Source: Malaya genurostris (lineage: Eukaryota > Arthropoda > Insecta > Diptera > Culicidae). From it: a stretch of 64,000 bases of DNA. The notes beneath the pieces were generated by a model. The model had not been told where the DNA came from. It saw nothing but the letters and a program-made list of their open reading frames with translations, and searched no databases. Both the position numbers and the translations under genes were made by a program. The stretch covers positions 7,251,001-7,315,000 of the forward strand of contig NC_080571.1 of assembly GCF_030247185.1 (NCBI RefSeq). Direction: 5' to 3'. Positions 11,612 through 23,705 of the stretch are shown here, piece by piece (within the stretch, counting starts at the first letter, position 1; every line of letters begins with the position of its first letter).

Positions 11612-12540
11612 AGAAGTGTATCGAAAATAAGCTATCCACATACATTTGTGTTCTACGCATGCATTTGTGATGGTTTTTTATGCTCAGATCACAGCATGCT
11701 GTGCGTTTGGCTGTCAACTTTCGTTTGTCTATTTGTTTGTGCGGTTGAAATTCTGCATTTTCAAAATGTCGCGTATTGAAAAGAAAATGAAAATTAAGGT
11801 TCTGGATACATGGCTAAGTGAGAAGGGTATTACTATGCGAAATTTGGCGAAGCGATTTGGAATTCATCATGCCAGTGTTAAAACCATCATTAATAAGTTT
11901 GGGGAACACTATTCTTTGGATAAGCTACCAGGAAGAAGCAGAAAACTCGATTCTACCAACACAAAACTGGACCAGAAAGTGGTATCTCCAATCATGAAAA
12001 ACAAATATCAATATCAATGCGTGATTTGGCCAAAAAAGCAGGAAAAAGTGTCGGAATGATCCAGCGTATCAAGAGGCGAAATCAGCTGAAGACCTACAAG
12101 AAACAGACAATCTCGGAACAAAGTGTAGAACAGAAGAAGCGAGCAGCAACAAGGGTCCGGAAATTGGATTCGCGTCTTTTGTAGTATCCGGATGCATGCG
12201 TTTTGATGGGCGATGAGACTTATGTAAATGACGACTCAAAAAACCCTCCCAGGTCCGCAATACTTTGCTGTCGTCGTTGGGGAGGATGTGAGCGATGCGG
12301 ACAGGTCGATTCAAGTGGAGAAATTCGGTCGAAAGGTACTGATATGGCAAGCTTTATGTTCCTGTGGTTTGAAGTCAACCATTTTCTACACTACCGGAAC
12401 TATAAGTGCCAAAATCTATCGATCTGATTGTCTCCAGAAGAGATGGCTGCCTTTATATAAGAAGCATAGTATACCTCCACTGTTTTGGCCGGATTTAGCG
12501 TGAAAAAAATGTGTGGATAGCTTATTCTCGATACACTTCT
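11612..12540 (+). mobile_element. DD37E transposon, internally deleted
   Basis: The terminal inverted repeats begin 'agaagtgtatcgaaaataag' after TA (11610-11611) and end before TA (12541-12542). They match over about 30 bp with one mismatch. The same terminal sequence occurs at 53662, so these two elements are one family. The transposase reading runs into the right terminal repeat, showing that the C-terminal third was deleted. Confidence 0.85.
11766..12503 (+). pseudogene. DD37E transposase remnant
   Basis: The start is the ATG at 11766 (MSRIEKKMKIKVLDTW). The helix-turn-helix 'MRNLAKRFGIHHASVKTIIN' is intact. A frameshift near 12004-12012 moves reading to another frame, where 'SVGMIQRIKRRNQLKTYKKQ' continues. 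A TAG follows at about 12182, and a second shift after 'MGDETYVNDD' leads to 'DRSIQVEKFGRKVLIWQALC'. The sequence ends at 'PPLFWPDLA' just past the second catalytic Asp, and the region with the third acidic residue is missing. It is clearly dead. The related copy at 53772-54686 retains the C-terminus and shows what was lost. Confidence 0.9.
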
Positions 12541-12544
12541 TACA

Positions 12545-13436
12545 TAAGTTTGGATGTATGTTCTCTGTGCGTGAGTGTTGCTCGAGCTAAATTATCATAA
12601 AAGGAAACAGTCTGTACACAAGCTGGAAATTTTCACTTGTTTTTGTACAAAAATTGTGCTATGATGTACGTTTTCGCATGAGATGTTCAAGTAGACTGCT
12701 TAACGGTGCAATTTAAATTGCTAGGCAACAATAAATTGCAGACGAAACTATAAAGCACCAAAAGTTTTCAATAAATAGAAAATGTGAAGTATTTCTACCT
12801 TTTACTAGAGAAAGGAAATTGAATGGATAGAAAATCCAACTCAGCTCGATGGAAAGTGTCTGTAGGCGTGAGGGTGATTATATGCATCTTTGAAGGATTT
12901 ACTTCCCGCTCAATTTTCTCGGAGATGGCTAAGCCGATTTCAACAATCTTGGGCTTATTTAGAGGGTGCCATTAGATCACTAATCAAGTTTGAAGGTCAA
13001 ATCGACGGAAGTGTTGAAGCACACTTTTGTGAATTATCATGATCGTTATTAAAATTATTGCATTCAGAATTTTCTGAAAAATTAGCCCTATAAAGAAAAC
13101 CTCTAGGTAGGTCAAAAAGTGGGTTTTAACGCAATTAATAACACTTTTATGTCACTCTATGGCTTCTATATTGAAATTCACGGAAACTTCAAGTAATTCA
13201 TGCCTCAGAACACTTCTCCTTTTAAACTTGCATTGACGTAACTACGTATCCGGGTTTTTGGTTCTCCATACATGGTTGAATATGTGTATGGGGAGCTAAA
13301 ATTGAAGGATATTCTATCGTTTCTCGCCCCAAATGTGGTAAGGAGCTATAGTCAGAGGGGTTCATCGTTCCTCCTGGAGTGAGTGAATCCTTTCTGTAAT
13401 GACCTTTAAAGGCGTTAGCAGATTGTTTGGCATTTT
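12545..13436. other. Unassigned, with a tandem-core relic
   Basis: Around 12905-12955, 'ttctcggagatggctaagcc' and the following bases recall the ~157-bp core units of 22.2-23.5 kb, strongly diverged. No gene is seen. Confidence 0.4.
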
Positions 13437-13735
13437 AAACGCGGTGCCAAATTCACTTCTGCTCGTACATTCTGCATTCTTCCGGGAATGTAGAAGGGTG
13501 TCGCTTTTGTAAAATCTCTAAATCCTTTAGGGGGGTTGGAGGTTTTATTGAATGTGGATGCAGAACGATTTGTTTCTTTTTGGTTTGTGCTGTTTTCCCA
13601 CCTCACCCATTTCACAATCCCCTTCCACGTTTTTTTATCCTTCACTTCCCATCAGGAGAAGCCACGACAAGGCACAAATCTCCAAATAACCAAGGGAACG
13701 TGCCACTTGAGCCAATTTGTTCTGATACCTGAAAC
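13437..13735 (+). repeat. Dispersed repeat R1, copy 2
   Basis: This matches 1195-1545 in order and orientation, including the 'gtgtcgcttttgtaaaatct' segment, the pyrimidine-rich stretch and the 'cacttgagccaat' end. It differs by several small deletions. It is a non-coding dispersed repeat of unknown class. Confidence 0.6.
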
Positions 13736-15465
13736 TCATTCATTTTTAAAACATTTTTAAAACAAAAATCAATGTTTTCCTTCTACTGCTAAAATTGCCT
13801 TGCCAAATCATTAATTTTCGAATCAGAATTTTTTATTACTACTTGCGGAACCGGGAAAGCTACTAACGCTGTTCGCTGCAGTATATACTATTAACAAGTG
13901 TTGGACAAACAACCTTCCATACTCCCTACCCAATTTATAATTGGAACTGGTCTGCAACGGTTTCCAAGAAACTAAAAAATAGATCAGTTCTTAGGATGTT
14001 TAACGTATTTTGCATTAATAAAGGCTTGGAATTTTCAACATCCCTAGCCCTACAATTCTGAAAACCGGAATTCCGGAAGTTGGATTCACTTTAAATTTCA
14101 TATTAATACATGATTTCATAAGACCTTTCTTAGAATTCAAGTTAGTGAAAATTAATTTAACAATTTCTAAGAAATCGAAGTGAGCTTTATTTTCTTTAGG
14201 GTTTTCAACCACCATTTCCGGTATTTCCAATAACGGAAAGCGAAGATCGGTATAATCAAAGTCGCTTCGCTGGCCATCAACTCACGAGACCTACATGTTA
14301 GAAAAGTTTTAGCTCAGTTTCGATGAGTTTTTATATTCCTTGCGTAGTCACCTAAAAGACGTTAGAATTTCATTAACATTTTTCACATTTTAATTTCAGA
14401 ACATTTTAATTAACAATTTTCACATTTTTGATCCAGAACAAATTTCAAAGTAATCTATGAGATCATAAAATCTTTTATTTAAATTGAAATGTGTAAAAAT
14501 TGATCTCACCGTTTTTGATAAATCAAAGTAAGATCCATTTATTTCCGGTACTACCGGAAGCTGCCAAAGTTAGTTTGTTTGACCATTAGCAAACAAGATT
14601 TGCCAATTAGAAGATTTTGCTAACAAATTGAGAATCTATAACTTAGATCATGACCACTTATAATTAAAATATTTTTGAAATTGAAATTGTGTCCAGTAAC
14701 TCCAGCATCGGAGTGAAATTCTGGAATTTTCTAATGGCATTTTTTATGAAAAACACTGGTGGCGTGGATTGCTCTGGTTTAGCACTTTTGAGCAGAAATG
14801 GCAATGAAACACCGTCAGAATATTGCATTTCTGCTCGAAAGTGCAAAATCAGAGCAAATCGGCTTAGCCTTCTTCGAGAAAAGTTAGTGAACATTATGTA
14901 ATTTATTTTTTTACATGTCATCCTGTATTCCTGGAACCGAAAGTCGGAATCGAATAAAATTTAGCAATTTTGTATGGCACCAGAAGACACTCTGCCTAAG
15001 TTCGTCAAATTTTAGTCATCTTCGAGATATTGAGTACTCGACAATGTTATATACATACATATATACACACACATACAATTATTCAAAAATCGATTTTCAC
15101 AGTGATTGCTCAGCCTTCATCTGTAGGGAACATGAAATTTCTGAAACGATGTTTTAAAAATGTTCGAAACGCCGAAATTTTGTTTTATCTCGGCATTTTT
15201 TTTGTTTTGTTTTGCAAGAAGACGACTTTCTTAGCCTTTTCGATTTGATATGAAGCTTTAGTTTGAAATTGCAAAATTGTAAGAGATAATACAATTTCTC
15301 GAGGGTTTATACATTTCGTAGATATCTGACGCAAAAAAGTCCGATTTCTGAAGTTTCACTACAATTTTACAGCATCTTTACTTAAAGTCAGAGTTGGGTC
15401 ACTCGAAAACATTGCTAAAATCTTATTCTTTCTTTGCTCATACTTTCACTTTCAGTTATTTGTTG
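13736..15465. other. Unassigned region with old repeat relics
   Basis: Scattered phrases such as 'ggaattccggaagttggatt' near 14068 and 'gaaccgaaagtcggaatcg' near 14935 recall the tandem-core family in both orientations, badly decayed. A short CA-type microsatellite lies near 15058-15076. No gene is supported. Confidence 0.4.
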
Positions 15466-15474
15466 TTCTTTTTT

Positions 15475-15590
15475 CGATTTTAGATTTTTTAAGCTTCAAG
15501 TAAATCGCTTTTTCGAGCCAGTAAACTCTCTGATCCCATGTGCGTGGTTGGGAATCAAACCCAGGTGGGATGCGTCTCCTGCGCGAAAAG
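15475..15590 (-). mobile_element. Partial tRNA-headed SINE, family 1
   Basis: Read on the minus strand, 'cacctgggtttgattcccaa' followed by 'ccacgcacatgggatcagag' matches the B box and body of the SINE at 9311-9440 and 56619-56771. The tail ends in an A-rich run (T-rich near 15465-15478 on the plus strand). The A-box half is altered or missing. Confidence 0.6.
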
Positions 15591-18500
15591 TAAGAAAAAA
15601 ATCCATAACCGTTCTATTAACAGAGATAAACTCTCTTGCTTGAGAGCTGCTTCAACTTCCCCATATGCATCGTAACAGCAGCTCACGTTAGCTTGGCTTC
15701 ATTACTATGCGTTCATAAAAATATATCAAAGAACACTGTAACAATATATGAATATGAATCATAACGGAAATCTCAATATGACTGCAATAACAAAGACGAA
15801 AATTTCCGTGATCGACAACGACAGATTAAAGTCTGGTTTAAAAAAATATATTAATATGTGTACGACATAATAAAAACCTACTAGTATTGATTTCAAGTCG
15901 TATTTCTGTTCATTTTAAAGATTTCGCCTGTAATTTGAACTCAACAAGCCTTTTGCAGCCGCATTAGTTATTTTCCTGCCAAGCAGGTGCCCCTCAGACT
16001 CATTTGACAAAATCATTGCATTTCAAACTATTTATTTTTCAAATCGCAAGTAAACTACAGTCATATAGAATGAATGCTTTTTGTTGCAGTCGGTTAAATG
16101 AAATTTAACAGGTTTCTTCTAAATTTGGCGCGGTAAATATTATGGTGTAGTTGCTGTCAAGAGGGTAATGTAAACAAAATACATGAAATGGCGTTTGCCG
16201 ATGGAAAAGAATGTCACTATAGTTAGGCCTGAGCTCACACACCATATTTCGAGAGGGCTTCTACAAATGGAAAAAAAAATATGTCGCTAGGTTCCGTGTA
16301 TCCTGACAACAGACCAAAAACACGAACACGAGCGCATTTCGGAAGCGGGTTTGGCCTTAGCGAAGAAGATTCGTTTGAACTGTTCACGTCGCCCATTAAC
16401 CATGATGCTCTTTTTCAATGGACTGAGTACTTTGAAGCGGCCGAGAGAGTCTTAATTTGTCGAAAAGGTCCTGGCATCTATTTGCTGACATAATATCGTG
16501 TACTACCCCGAATTATTGCAGCATTATTGGAGAGATAAAAAGCTTCATTGATTGCTAATCGGCCAATTACTCATCCACTCACCTTATTTGCTCGATTTGG
16601 CTCCCTAGCACTATTATCTGAGTCCAAATCTCAAAAGATGGCTTTTGCTCACGCGACAGACTATTCGGAAATTTACTTTTCAGAAGGCATCAAAAAATTA
16701 AAAACTCACTGCAATAAGTATATCGCCCTAAAGCGGGACTCTTCTGTTTTCAAGGTTTAAAATAATCAGAATTTAAATTGAGGTTTTGTGGAATTATTTT
16801 CTCGTTTTGCTTTATCTTCAGAAATCAGCTTAGTTAATCACTTTTAACGATTTAAACTCTAGTTCCCAATAGCGCTTTAAATATAAATTTGAATTTAATA
16901 CAAAATCAAAGACAAGATAATCTATAACTGGACATACAAAAATTGTTGGTAAGTATTCTCGCTTCTGAATTTTTACTTCTGAGAAGCAAACCTCAATTTA
17001 GTTATGGTGGAACCATAAGTGAATAAAAAACATTGTGTCTTATTTTCCTACGTGAAACCCCGTAGTAAGATGTTTTCGAGCCCTGAAAAAGTTCCATTTC
17101 GAAGAAAAATTGGAATCACTTTCCCCTTTTTTTCCTGGTAATACATCAAACAAAAACCAGTTGAAATGGCAAATTTATTGGCAATATATAATTTCATACT
17201 TTCTTTCCACCCATAATAGGGACACAGCGTTTCGGCAATCGCACGAACCACACCGGAAACACGTTTGCCCTCTTCTTTATTCGCTTCGCGGAACAAATAA
17301 AATTGATTACGATCGTTGGTTTCGGATCGTAAAATATGCTACGAAGGGCGCCTTTTTTTTAAAAGCACTGTTTAAAACCACATCCCATTTGGAATCGATT
17401 TAAATGGAACCTGTTGAAAAACCAACCGTTCTGAACAGTCAGCATTCGAAATGAGTCCCAAGATGTTGGTTAATTTCGTCAATCTCAGAGCAGCTTTTTG
17501 TCCTAGAATAAATCATATCATCCCAATATGGTCCCCGAAGACACCTCCAATCTATTTTCACGATTGCCTTCAATTGCTGCTTTCATCATACGTATCCATG
17601 ATGGCGGATTGAATGATTGAAAGCGGCTTTCCACTCTCGTAATCCGATCTACCACCGACCGTCGCCAGCCCACTTCCGACCACGGTTTCGGACTTCTCTA
17701 ATGCTTGTGTAGGTATAAATCACAGCAAATCAATCATGTCAGACCGCAGGCAAAACCTTAGCCGAGGACAATGTGTCGAGCCATGAATAGCGCTTTCACT
17801 TTATGACCGGCGTGTGATAAAATTGGACGGGCGGTGGTAGAGCGGGGCTGTAACTTGTGTTGAAGAAAATTAATATCATCTGCAAACAATTTGTAACCAT
17901 CACGTGATTGTCGTCTCGTTTTACCCTTCCCTGCATCGTGGTCCGCAGTAATCCGCTTCACTGCAAAAGAAATCACAACAATAGTAATATCAATCGAGGC
18001 CAAATGTTTCTACTACCAGCCGTTGCTTTCCTCTGTCATCTGTTGGCAGTGGGTGGTGAAAAAAAAAACTTTTCTCGTACACAGTTGGTGAAATAGCCAC
18101 ATTTCCCACAAATATCGACAAGAGTGAGTGTGTGTGTGTCTATGTGAGGGTTAGTGTGCGCCCATGTAAGCATGTGAAGAAGGTGGGAGGTGTTTGGGCT
18201 TTCGGTCCGTAACAGTTATGATGATTTCCGTTCACTCCTTTTATTCAAAAACACGTCGTGGGGAGGCACCCGCAAAACAAACCGATGTGGAAAACAAGAG
18301 GACTTCTCGGTCGGCAGCAGCACTGGTGGAAATCGAACCCCGGAGAGACCGGAGAAACTGGAGAGTAGAAGTAAAATAGCAATCAACTCGACGTAACACT
18401 TTTCGACAACGGCTTTTGTTACTTTTTATCTACCCAACAGAACTTGTGGGATTAAATTTGTTTCGAGACTAGAGAGCGATTTAATCAATGTATGGAATGT

Positions 18501-19324
18501 GCAGGCAGCCTTGTGGGGTTGGAAATAGAAGTTTGATATTGGCTTTACTGCTAGTTTTCGAGCCCAGCACAGAGTACTTTAATTTACATCAAATTGAATT
18601 TATGGGAAGATTCTTTCTGCGTTGCATGAAACAATCTCCTTGGTTTTCAACAACTTGTGTCTACTGTAACACTGTTATGAAACATTGCAGTCATAAATAT
18701 TGAAAGGAATCTAAAACTCATTACTATTTTCAGCATCATTTAAGAGGTTGCATATGCTCCTAATATATTAGAAATTACATTCTTCGAGCATCGATTAATT
18801 TCCTTGGATTGTTGCCGTTTACCACATCACACAATAGATGGCAGTCGCACAACATAGATGCATTTTATTCAATTCTATAGTCGATAATTGAATTACTTTT
18901 GAGCTGTTGAACTGAAACAATCATGAACATGAACATAACATTTCAGCAGAACTCGTCTTGAGGAAAAGAATTTGATTAAAGCAAACACAAAGATTCATTC
19001 CTAATCCTTGAGACACGCTCTTGATTAATCAAGATAGATTTAATGCAAACGTTTCTATGCTCGATATTCAACTGTAATTTATTTTTACTTTACTTAAATT
19101 GTAGTTCAACATACAAATATCAGCAGCATACGAGTATATTTATACATAAATCGCCAATCGCAATTTAAGCTGATCTAATGTCCAATAAAAATAAGACAAT
19201 TAATCGTTTCGACACCTAGAAAAAGTTTTTCCGTTTAAAGACATCTTTATTCGTCAAATGAGACAACAGTGGAGCAAAGTAAGAGTACTATGTTCTATGA
19301 GCGGACCATGCAGCCGACTCGTCA
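15591..19324. other. Unassigned region
   Basis: This is mostly single-copy-looking AT-rich DNA with a more GC-rich section around 17.2-18.4 kb. A minus-strand open stretch at 17048-17296 includes 'EGKRVSGVVRAIAETLCPYY' but has no family I recognise and no clear splice context. I find no supported gene, RNA or mobile element. Confidence 0.4.
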
Positions 19325-19388
19325 GTGTACAAAACTATTGCATGGCGATTGCTACGATCCTGGGAACACTAAAAACCCTTCCGAATCA
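19325..19388 (-). mobile_element. Fragment of SINE family 2
   Basis: The plus-strand text 'ttgcatggcgattgctacga' followed by 'tcctgggaacactaaaa' resembles 47293-47329 within the family 2 copy at 47212-47418. Only the middle of the element remains. Confidence 0.4.
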
Positions 19389-20646
19389 GTTACAAAAGCA
19401 GTGAAGTTAATAAACTATCTGACTAGTGTACCTGTAACACTTTATGTTCTCGACGATAAAATCAGATGAAAACAATAGCTTTTTTAAATTGAAGACGTTA
19501 AAATAATCAGACACAAACAAATTCGAGTATGCTTTTTCATACCAATTAATCCTTCGAACATCTTGTCGCACTTAGGATGGAAGTATCTGCAACAGACGCA
19601 GTTAGTCAGAAATCTCATGCTACCAAAATGCTTCATCATGCTAACAAAGTCGGAAGTTGATAACACCATAAATCTCACTAACTTAATTTACATTTTCGGC
19701 TCTCCGGTTCGTCGTTTTTTCGAGTTTATACGCGGACGCATGGTATTTCACTTATAAAAGCTAGATGTGAATCTTTCTAATCCACCAGGCGTTCCCTAAA
19801 AAAGAATGAACAATGTAAACGCATGGTACTTCACTTCGACTTGACATAGAAATTCATTTCATAAACACTACTGGTTAGAGAAGACTCGATTTTACAGTAC
19901 GTCAGGAATTCTTTGTGACGAAAGATTATGATTAACATGGTATTTACTGACAAATTCATATTTTTGCTAGAATAATGTAATAGGTAAATCATTTTGTATA
20001 ATACCATGTAGGTAAAAAAGAAAAAAAAAATATTCCAAGCGAAATAGATTTCAACTCTTGACGTAATACATTCACAGCGTTTGTTTTCACCGATTTTCTA
20101 GGTGTTGAGTACTTCTCACGTTTTTTGTCCGAAACGGTACATCTAAGGGCCATTGCTGATTCTATTACTTCTTTTCTCTGTTCATGAGCAGAAGCCCAAG
20201 GCACCCGATTGTGCATTCTAAGTTCTTTATTTATGAAACATTTTTTGCAAACATTCGAATCGTAATGAAATCTATCAAATTTATTACGATCTGATCCATT
20301 ATCCTATGTAAAAAAACGTCAATTTAATGATAACATATATTGAAACCAAAAATGTTTATTATCGTCGCAAAAATGAGGTTATTTTTTTTCTTTTGAAGTA
20401 ATCCAAAATTGTTGATGCAATTTTGATGGAGGCCGCAAAAATTATTCACTTTACTTTTAACGATAAATTCAAAAAAAAATTATTCAATACATTTTAAATG
20501 AAACACGAGCGGTCCTTTTTCGATCCCACGCCCGAATTTGCAATTCTCACGCTTCTTCGGATAGGTGTGGCATTTTTTCATATGGCTTGCGTTCATCTGA
20601 AGCTTCGTGCTTGCAAAACGTTATTGCAGTATAGTTTGTTGTAAAC
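19389..20646. other. Unassigned region
   Basis: This is AT-rich DNA. No open stretch here has a recognisable domain, and no repeat of the window's families is obvious. Confidence 0.4.
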
Positions 20647-21085
20647 TAGAGATGGACAATTGGTTCGCGAATGGATTAAAAGAACTAGTTCTTCGAAGAA
20701 TGAGTGAACTAGAGTTCTTTATTAAAGAATGATAGTTCTCTATGCTTTACAAAAAAAAATTGAAATAATCGAATTATTTGAGACAGTGTACACATTGACT
20801 GTATATTTTGAAACGGTCGCAGGTTTTAGGAATATGCTAAAAGTTGCATACATTCGCGATCTTTAAAGAAATACACCACAGAGAATGATTTTCGATTCAA
20901 ATACATGCCAAAAAGTACTCACTATTATTGAATTTGCTTACTATATAACATAATTTATGGCTCTCATATTTTTTTTCAGGGGAACACAAAAACTTTCGAA
21001 TGTATAGTTCAACATTACTAGTTCTTTTGGTAGAACTATCAAGTTCCAAGCGGTTCCTTAAAACGAACGGGTTTTCTCATCTCTA
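20647..21085. mobile_element. hAT-like MITE
   Basis: The ends are short inverted repeats, 'tagagatgga' on the left and 'ctcatctcta' on the right. An 8-bp flanking repeat, ttgtaaac (20639-20646) and ctgtaaac (21086-21093), differs at one base. Eight-base target duplications and a TAGAGATG-type end are typical of hAT elements. The 439-bp body has no coding capacity. It includes repeated 'aactagttctt'-type sequences near the left end and related 'actagttctt' near the right end, so the subterminal regions are also inverted relatives. Confidence 0.75.
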
Positions 21086-21162
21086 CTGTAAACGTCGCCT
21101 GTCAAGTTTAACATAGATTTCAACACTAAATTTCTGTTTGAGCTGTTAGTAGAATGTTGTCA

Positions 21163-21249
21163 CTAATAGTACTGTTGTTGTACCGTTGAATTCCACTATG
21201 TTACTATATAACATAGTGGAATTCAACGGTACAACAACAGTCCTATTAG
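21163..21249. repeat. Near-perfect 87-bp palindrome
   Basis: Two 33-base arms (21171-21203 and 21209-21241) are exact reverse complements around the 5-base loop ctata. After one mismatch the pairing continues for about seven more bases on each side. The arms contain 'ttgaattccactatgtta'. There is no terminal T-run to suggest a terminator. It may be a tiny fold-back element or a hairpin RNA source. Confidence 0.95.
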
Positions 21250-22116
21250 ATAGATTTCAAGCTGGTTCAGAATAGGGTTCCTAAACTTTGTCAAATTTTT
21301 TGAGTTCGCTTTTTCACGTTTAAGAAAGTCATCAATAGACTCTTGATACCTTTCCAAACACCTTCGACTTTCGAATAATTTTATCTGTCACTGAATACGA
21401 TATTATCGATCCTTTAGAATGAAAACATACTAAACTTACACACATACAAACAAGAGACTAATTTTTATCATCAATTGCCTTTTTCGAAATTTCGGACGAC
21501 GCTGAGGTATTTTCAATCCTTTTATCAAAAATTCATCCTCCTTTTTATGGAACAGACTATGTTCAATACAACTCTGTTGTGTCCTCGTACAGCTCACGAC
21601 ACTTTTCTATCCTACTTTTGTTTCCTAAAAACTGTGTCGTTCGTTTATGGCAACTTACATATAAAAGTTCATACTCAAACAAACAATATTCAACACTATT
21701 AATATGAATGCAACGTGTAATGGTCACTCACGCCCCATTGGTTACTAGTAGAACTAAATGTTACCGAAAAATTAGGTTTGAAAATGATTTGGAATAACAC
21801 TTGATACACTATCTTGCGGTCATTCTGATTATCCAGAATTCAGTCATTTGAATTAGTTCCATGTTAGAAAAGCGAGAGAATGTATCAAAACGGGCATTAT
21901 AACGTTTTCTACAACGAGTTTACCTATTATCGATCACCTTTAAGTATATGTTTGCATAAGAAAAAAATGTTTTGTTTATATAAGGAGTATATTCGGTCCG
22001 TTTTTTGGGGACAAAAAGAATTTATTTCAAAATAAATAAATAAGTAAACCGATGACCTCGTGCTTCATCCATCGGGATAACCAGTAATCAGAGGGAGCAA
22101 TGTCAGGAGAATAAGG
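21250..22116. other. Unassigned region
   Basis: No gene is seen between the palindrome and the tandem-core element. Confidence 0.4.
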
Positions 22117-23705
22117 CGGCCGAGTGTCATATACCATTCGACTCAGTTCGTCGAGTACGCAAAATGTCTGTGTGTGTTTTTGGTTATATGTATGTGTGTG
22201 TATGTGCGTATATACGTATATGTTACGTTATTTTGCACTAACTTTTCTCGGAGATGGCTGAACCGATTTTCACAAACTTAGGTTCAAATGAAAGGTCTTG
22301 TAGTCCCATACAAAATTCCTGAATATTATTTGGATTCGACTTTCGATTCCTGATAAATGGGGTAAAATGTGCAAAAATATGAAAATATGTGTTCTAACTT
22401 TTCTCATAGGTGGCTGAACCGATTTTCACAAACTTAGATTCAAATGAAAGGTCTTGTAGTTCCATACAAAATTCCTGAATATTATTTAGATCCGACTTTC
22501 GGTTCCGGAGTAATGGTGTAAAATGTGCAAAAATATGAAAACATGTGTTCTAACTCTTCTCATAGATGGCGTGACCGATTTCCACAAACTTAGGTTCAAA
22601 TAAAAGGTCTTGTAGTCCCATAAAAATTCTTGAATATTATTTTGATCCAACTTTCGGTTCCTGAGTAATGGGGTTAAATGTGCAAAACATTGTGAAAATA
22701 AGTGCACTAACTTTTCTCAAAGACGGCTGAACCGATTTTCAAAAACTTAGATTCAAATGAAAGGTCTTGTAGTTCCATACAAAATTCCTTGTATTTGAAT
22801 TCGACTTTCGGTTCCTGAGTAATGGGGTAAAATGTGCAAAAAATTGTGAAAATAGGTGCACTAACTTTTCTCAGAGATGTCTGGACCGATTTTCACAAAC
22901 TTAGGTTCAAATGAAAGGTCTTGTAGTCCCATACAAAATTCCTGAATGTTATTTGGATTCGACTTTTGGTTCCTGAGTAATGGGGTAAAATGTGCAAAAA
23001 TATGAAAATATGTGTTCTAACTCTTCTCATAGATGGCGTGACCGATTTTCACAAACTTAGGTTCAAATGAAAGGTCTTGTAGTCCCATACAAAATTCCTG
23101 AATATTATTTGGATCCGACTTTCGGTTCCTGAGTAATGGGGTAAAATGTGCAAAAAATTGTGAAAAAAAGTGCACTAACTTTTCTCAGAGACGGCTGAAC
23201 CGATTTTCACAAACTTAGATTCAAATGAAAGGTCTTGTAGTTCTATACAAAATTCCTGAATATTATTTGGATCCGACTTTCGATTGATGAGTAATGGGGT
23301 AAAATGTGCAAAAAAAAAATTAAAATATGTGTTCTAACTTTTCTCATAGATGGCGTGACCGATTTTCACAAACTTAGATTCAAATAAAAGGTCCTTTGGT
23401 CCCATACGTAATTCCTGAATTTCATCCGGATCCGACTTCCGCATCCGGAAATATAGGGTAAAGTGTGTTAAAAATATTATACCATCACTGAAAAGGGCGA
23501 AAAATCGTAAAAAGTTTTTTAAATCGACCTCAAATATTCTCCAATTGATAGTTTTTATCAGTAGACGGTCAAACAAACCGATTCCGGTTATTGTTTTAAA
23601 AATCGAAGAAAATTATTTTGAAGAATACCATTATATTATATATGATAGTATGATTTATATGAGAAAGGGATCATTACACCACTAGGTGGATTAAAACAGG
23701 TTTTT
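22117..23705 (+). mobile_element. Tandem-core composite repeat, complete copy
   Basis: The copy has three parts. A left-end module (22117-22215) contains 'gtgtcataccattcgac'-like sequence and 'cagttcgtcgagtacgc', then a TG-rich run. A tandem array follows, and then a right-end module (23648-23705) with 'gatcattacaccactaggtg'. The same end modules occur together at 31462-31905, and apart at 37998 and 44405 where other elements are nested between. I cannot assign a transposon class: terminal inverted repeats and target duplications are not evident. Confidence 0.7.
22238..23480 (+). repeat. Eight tandem ~157-bp core units
   Basis: The anchor 'cacaaactta' (once 'aaaaactta') recurs at 22271, 22427, 22583, 22741, 22894, 23050, 23208 and 23367, spacings of 153-159 bp. 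Each unit includes 'ttctcagagatggctgaacc'-type sequence, 'gaaaggtcttgtagtcccat' and a 'tccgactttcggttcc' block. Units 3 and 6, and units 4 and 7, are especially alike, which suggests a three-unit higher-order duplication. Related units lie at 39.75-44.3, 52.9-53.66 and 60.1-61.5 kb. Confidence 0.9.

Noticed and set aside
17048..17296. Possible histone-like or enzyme fragment
   Set aside because: No real match to any family I could recall; flanks lack splice or start context.
22117..23705. CRISPR-like array
   Set aside because: Units are ~157 bp with continuous similarity and no repeat/unique-spacer alternation, and the context is a eukaryotic genome.
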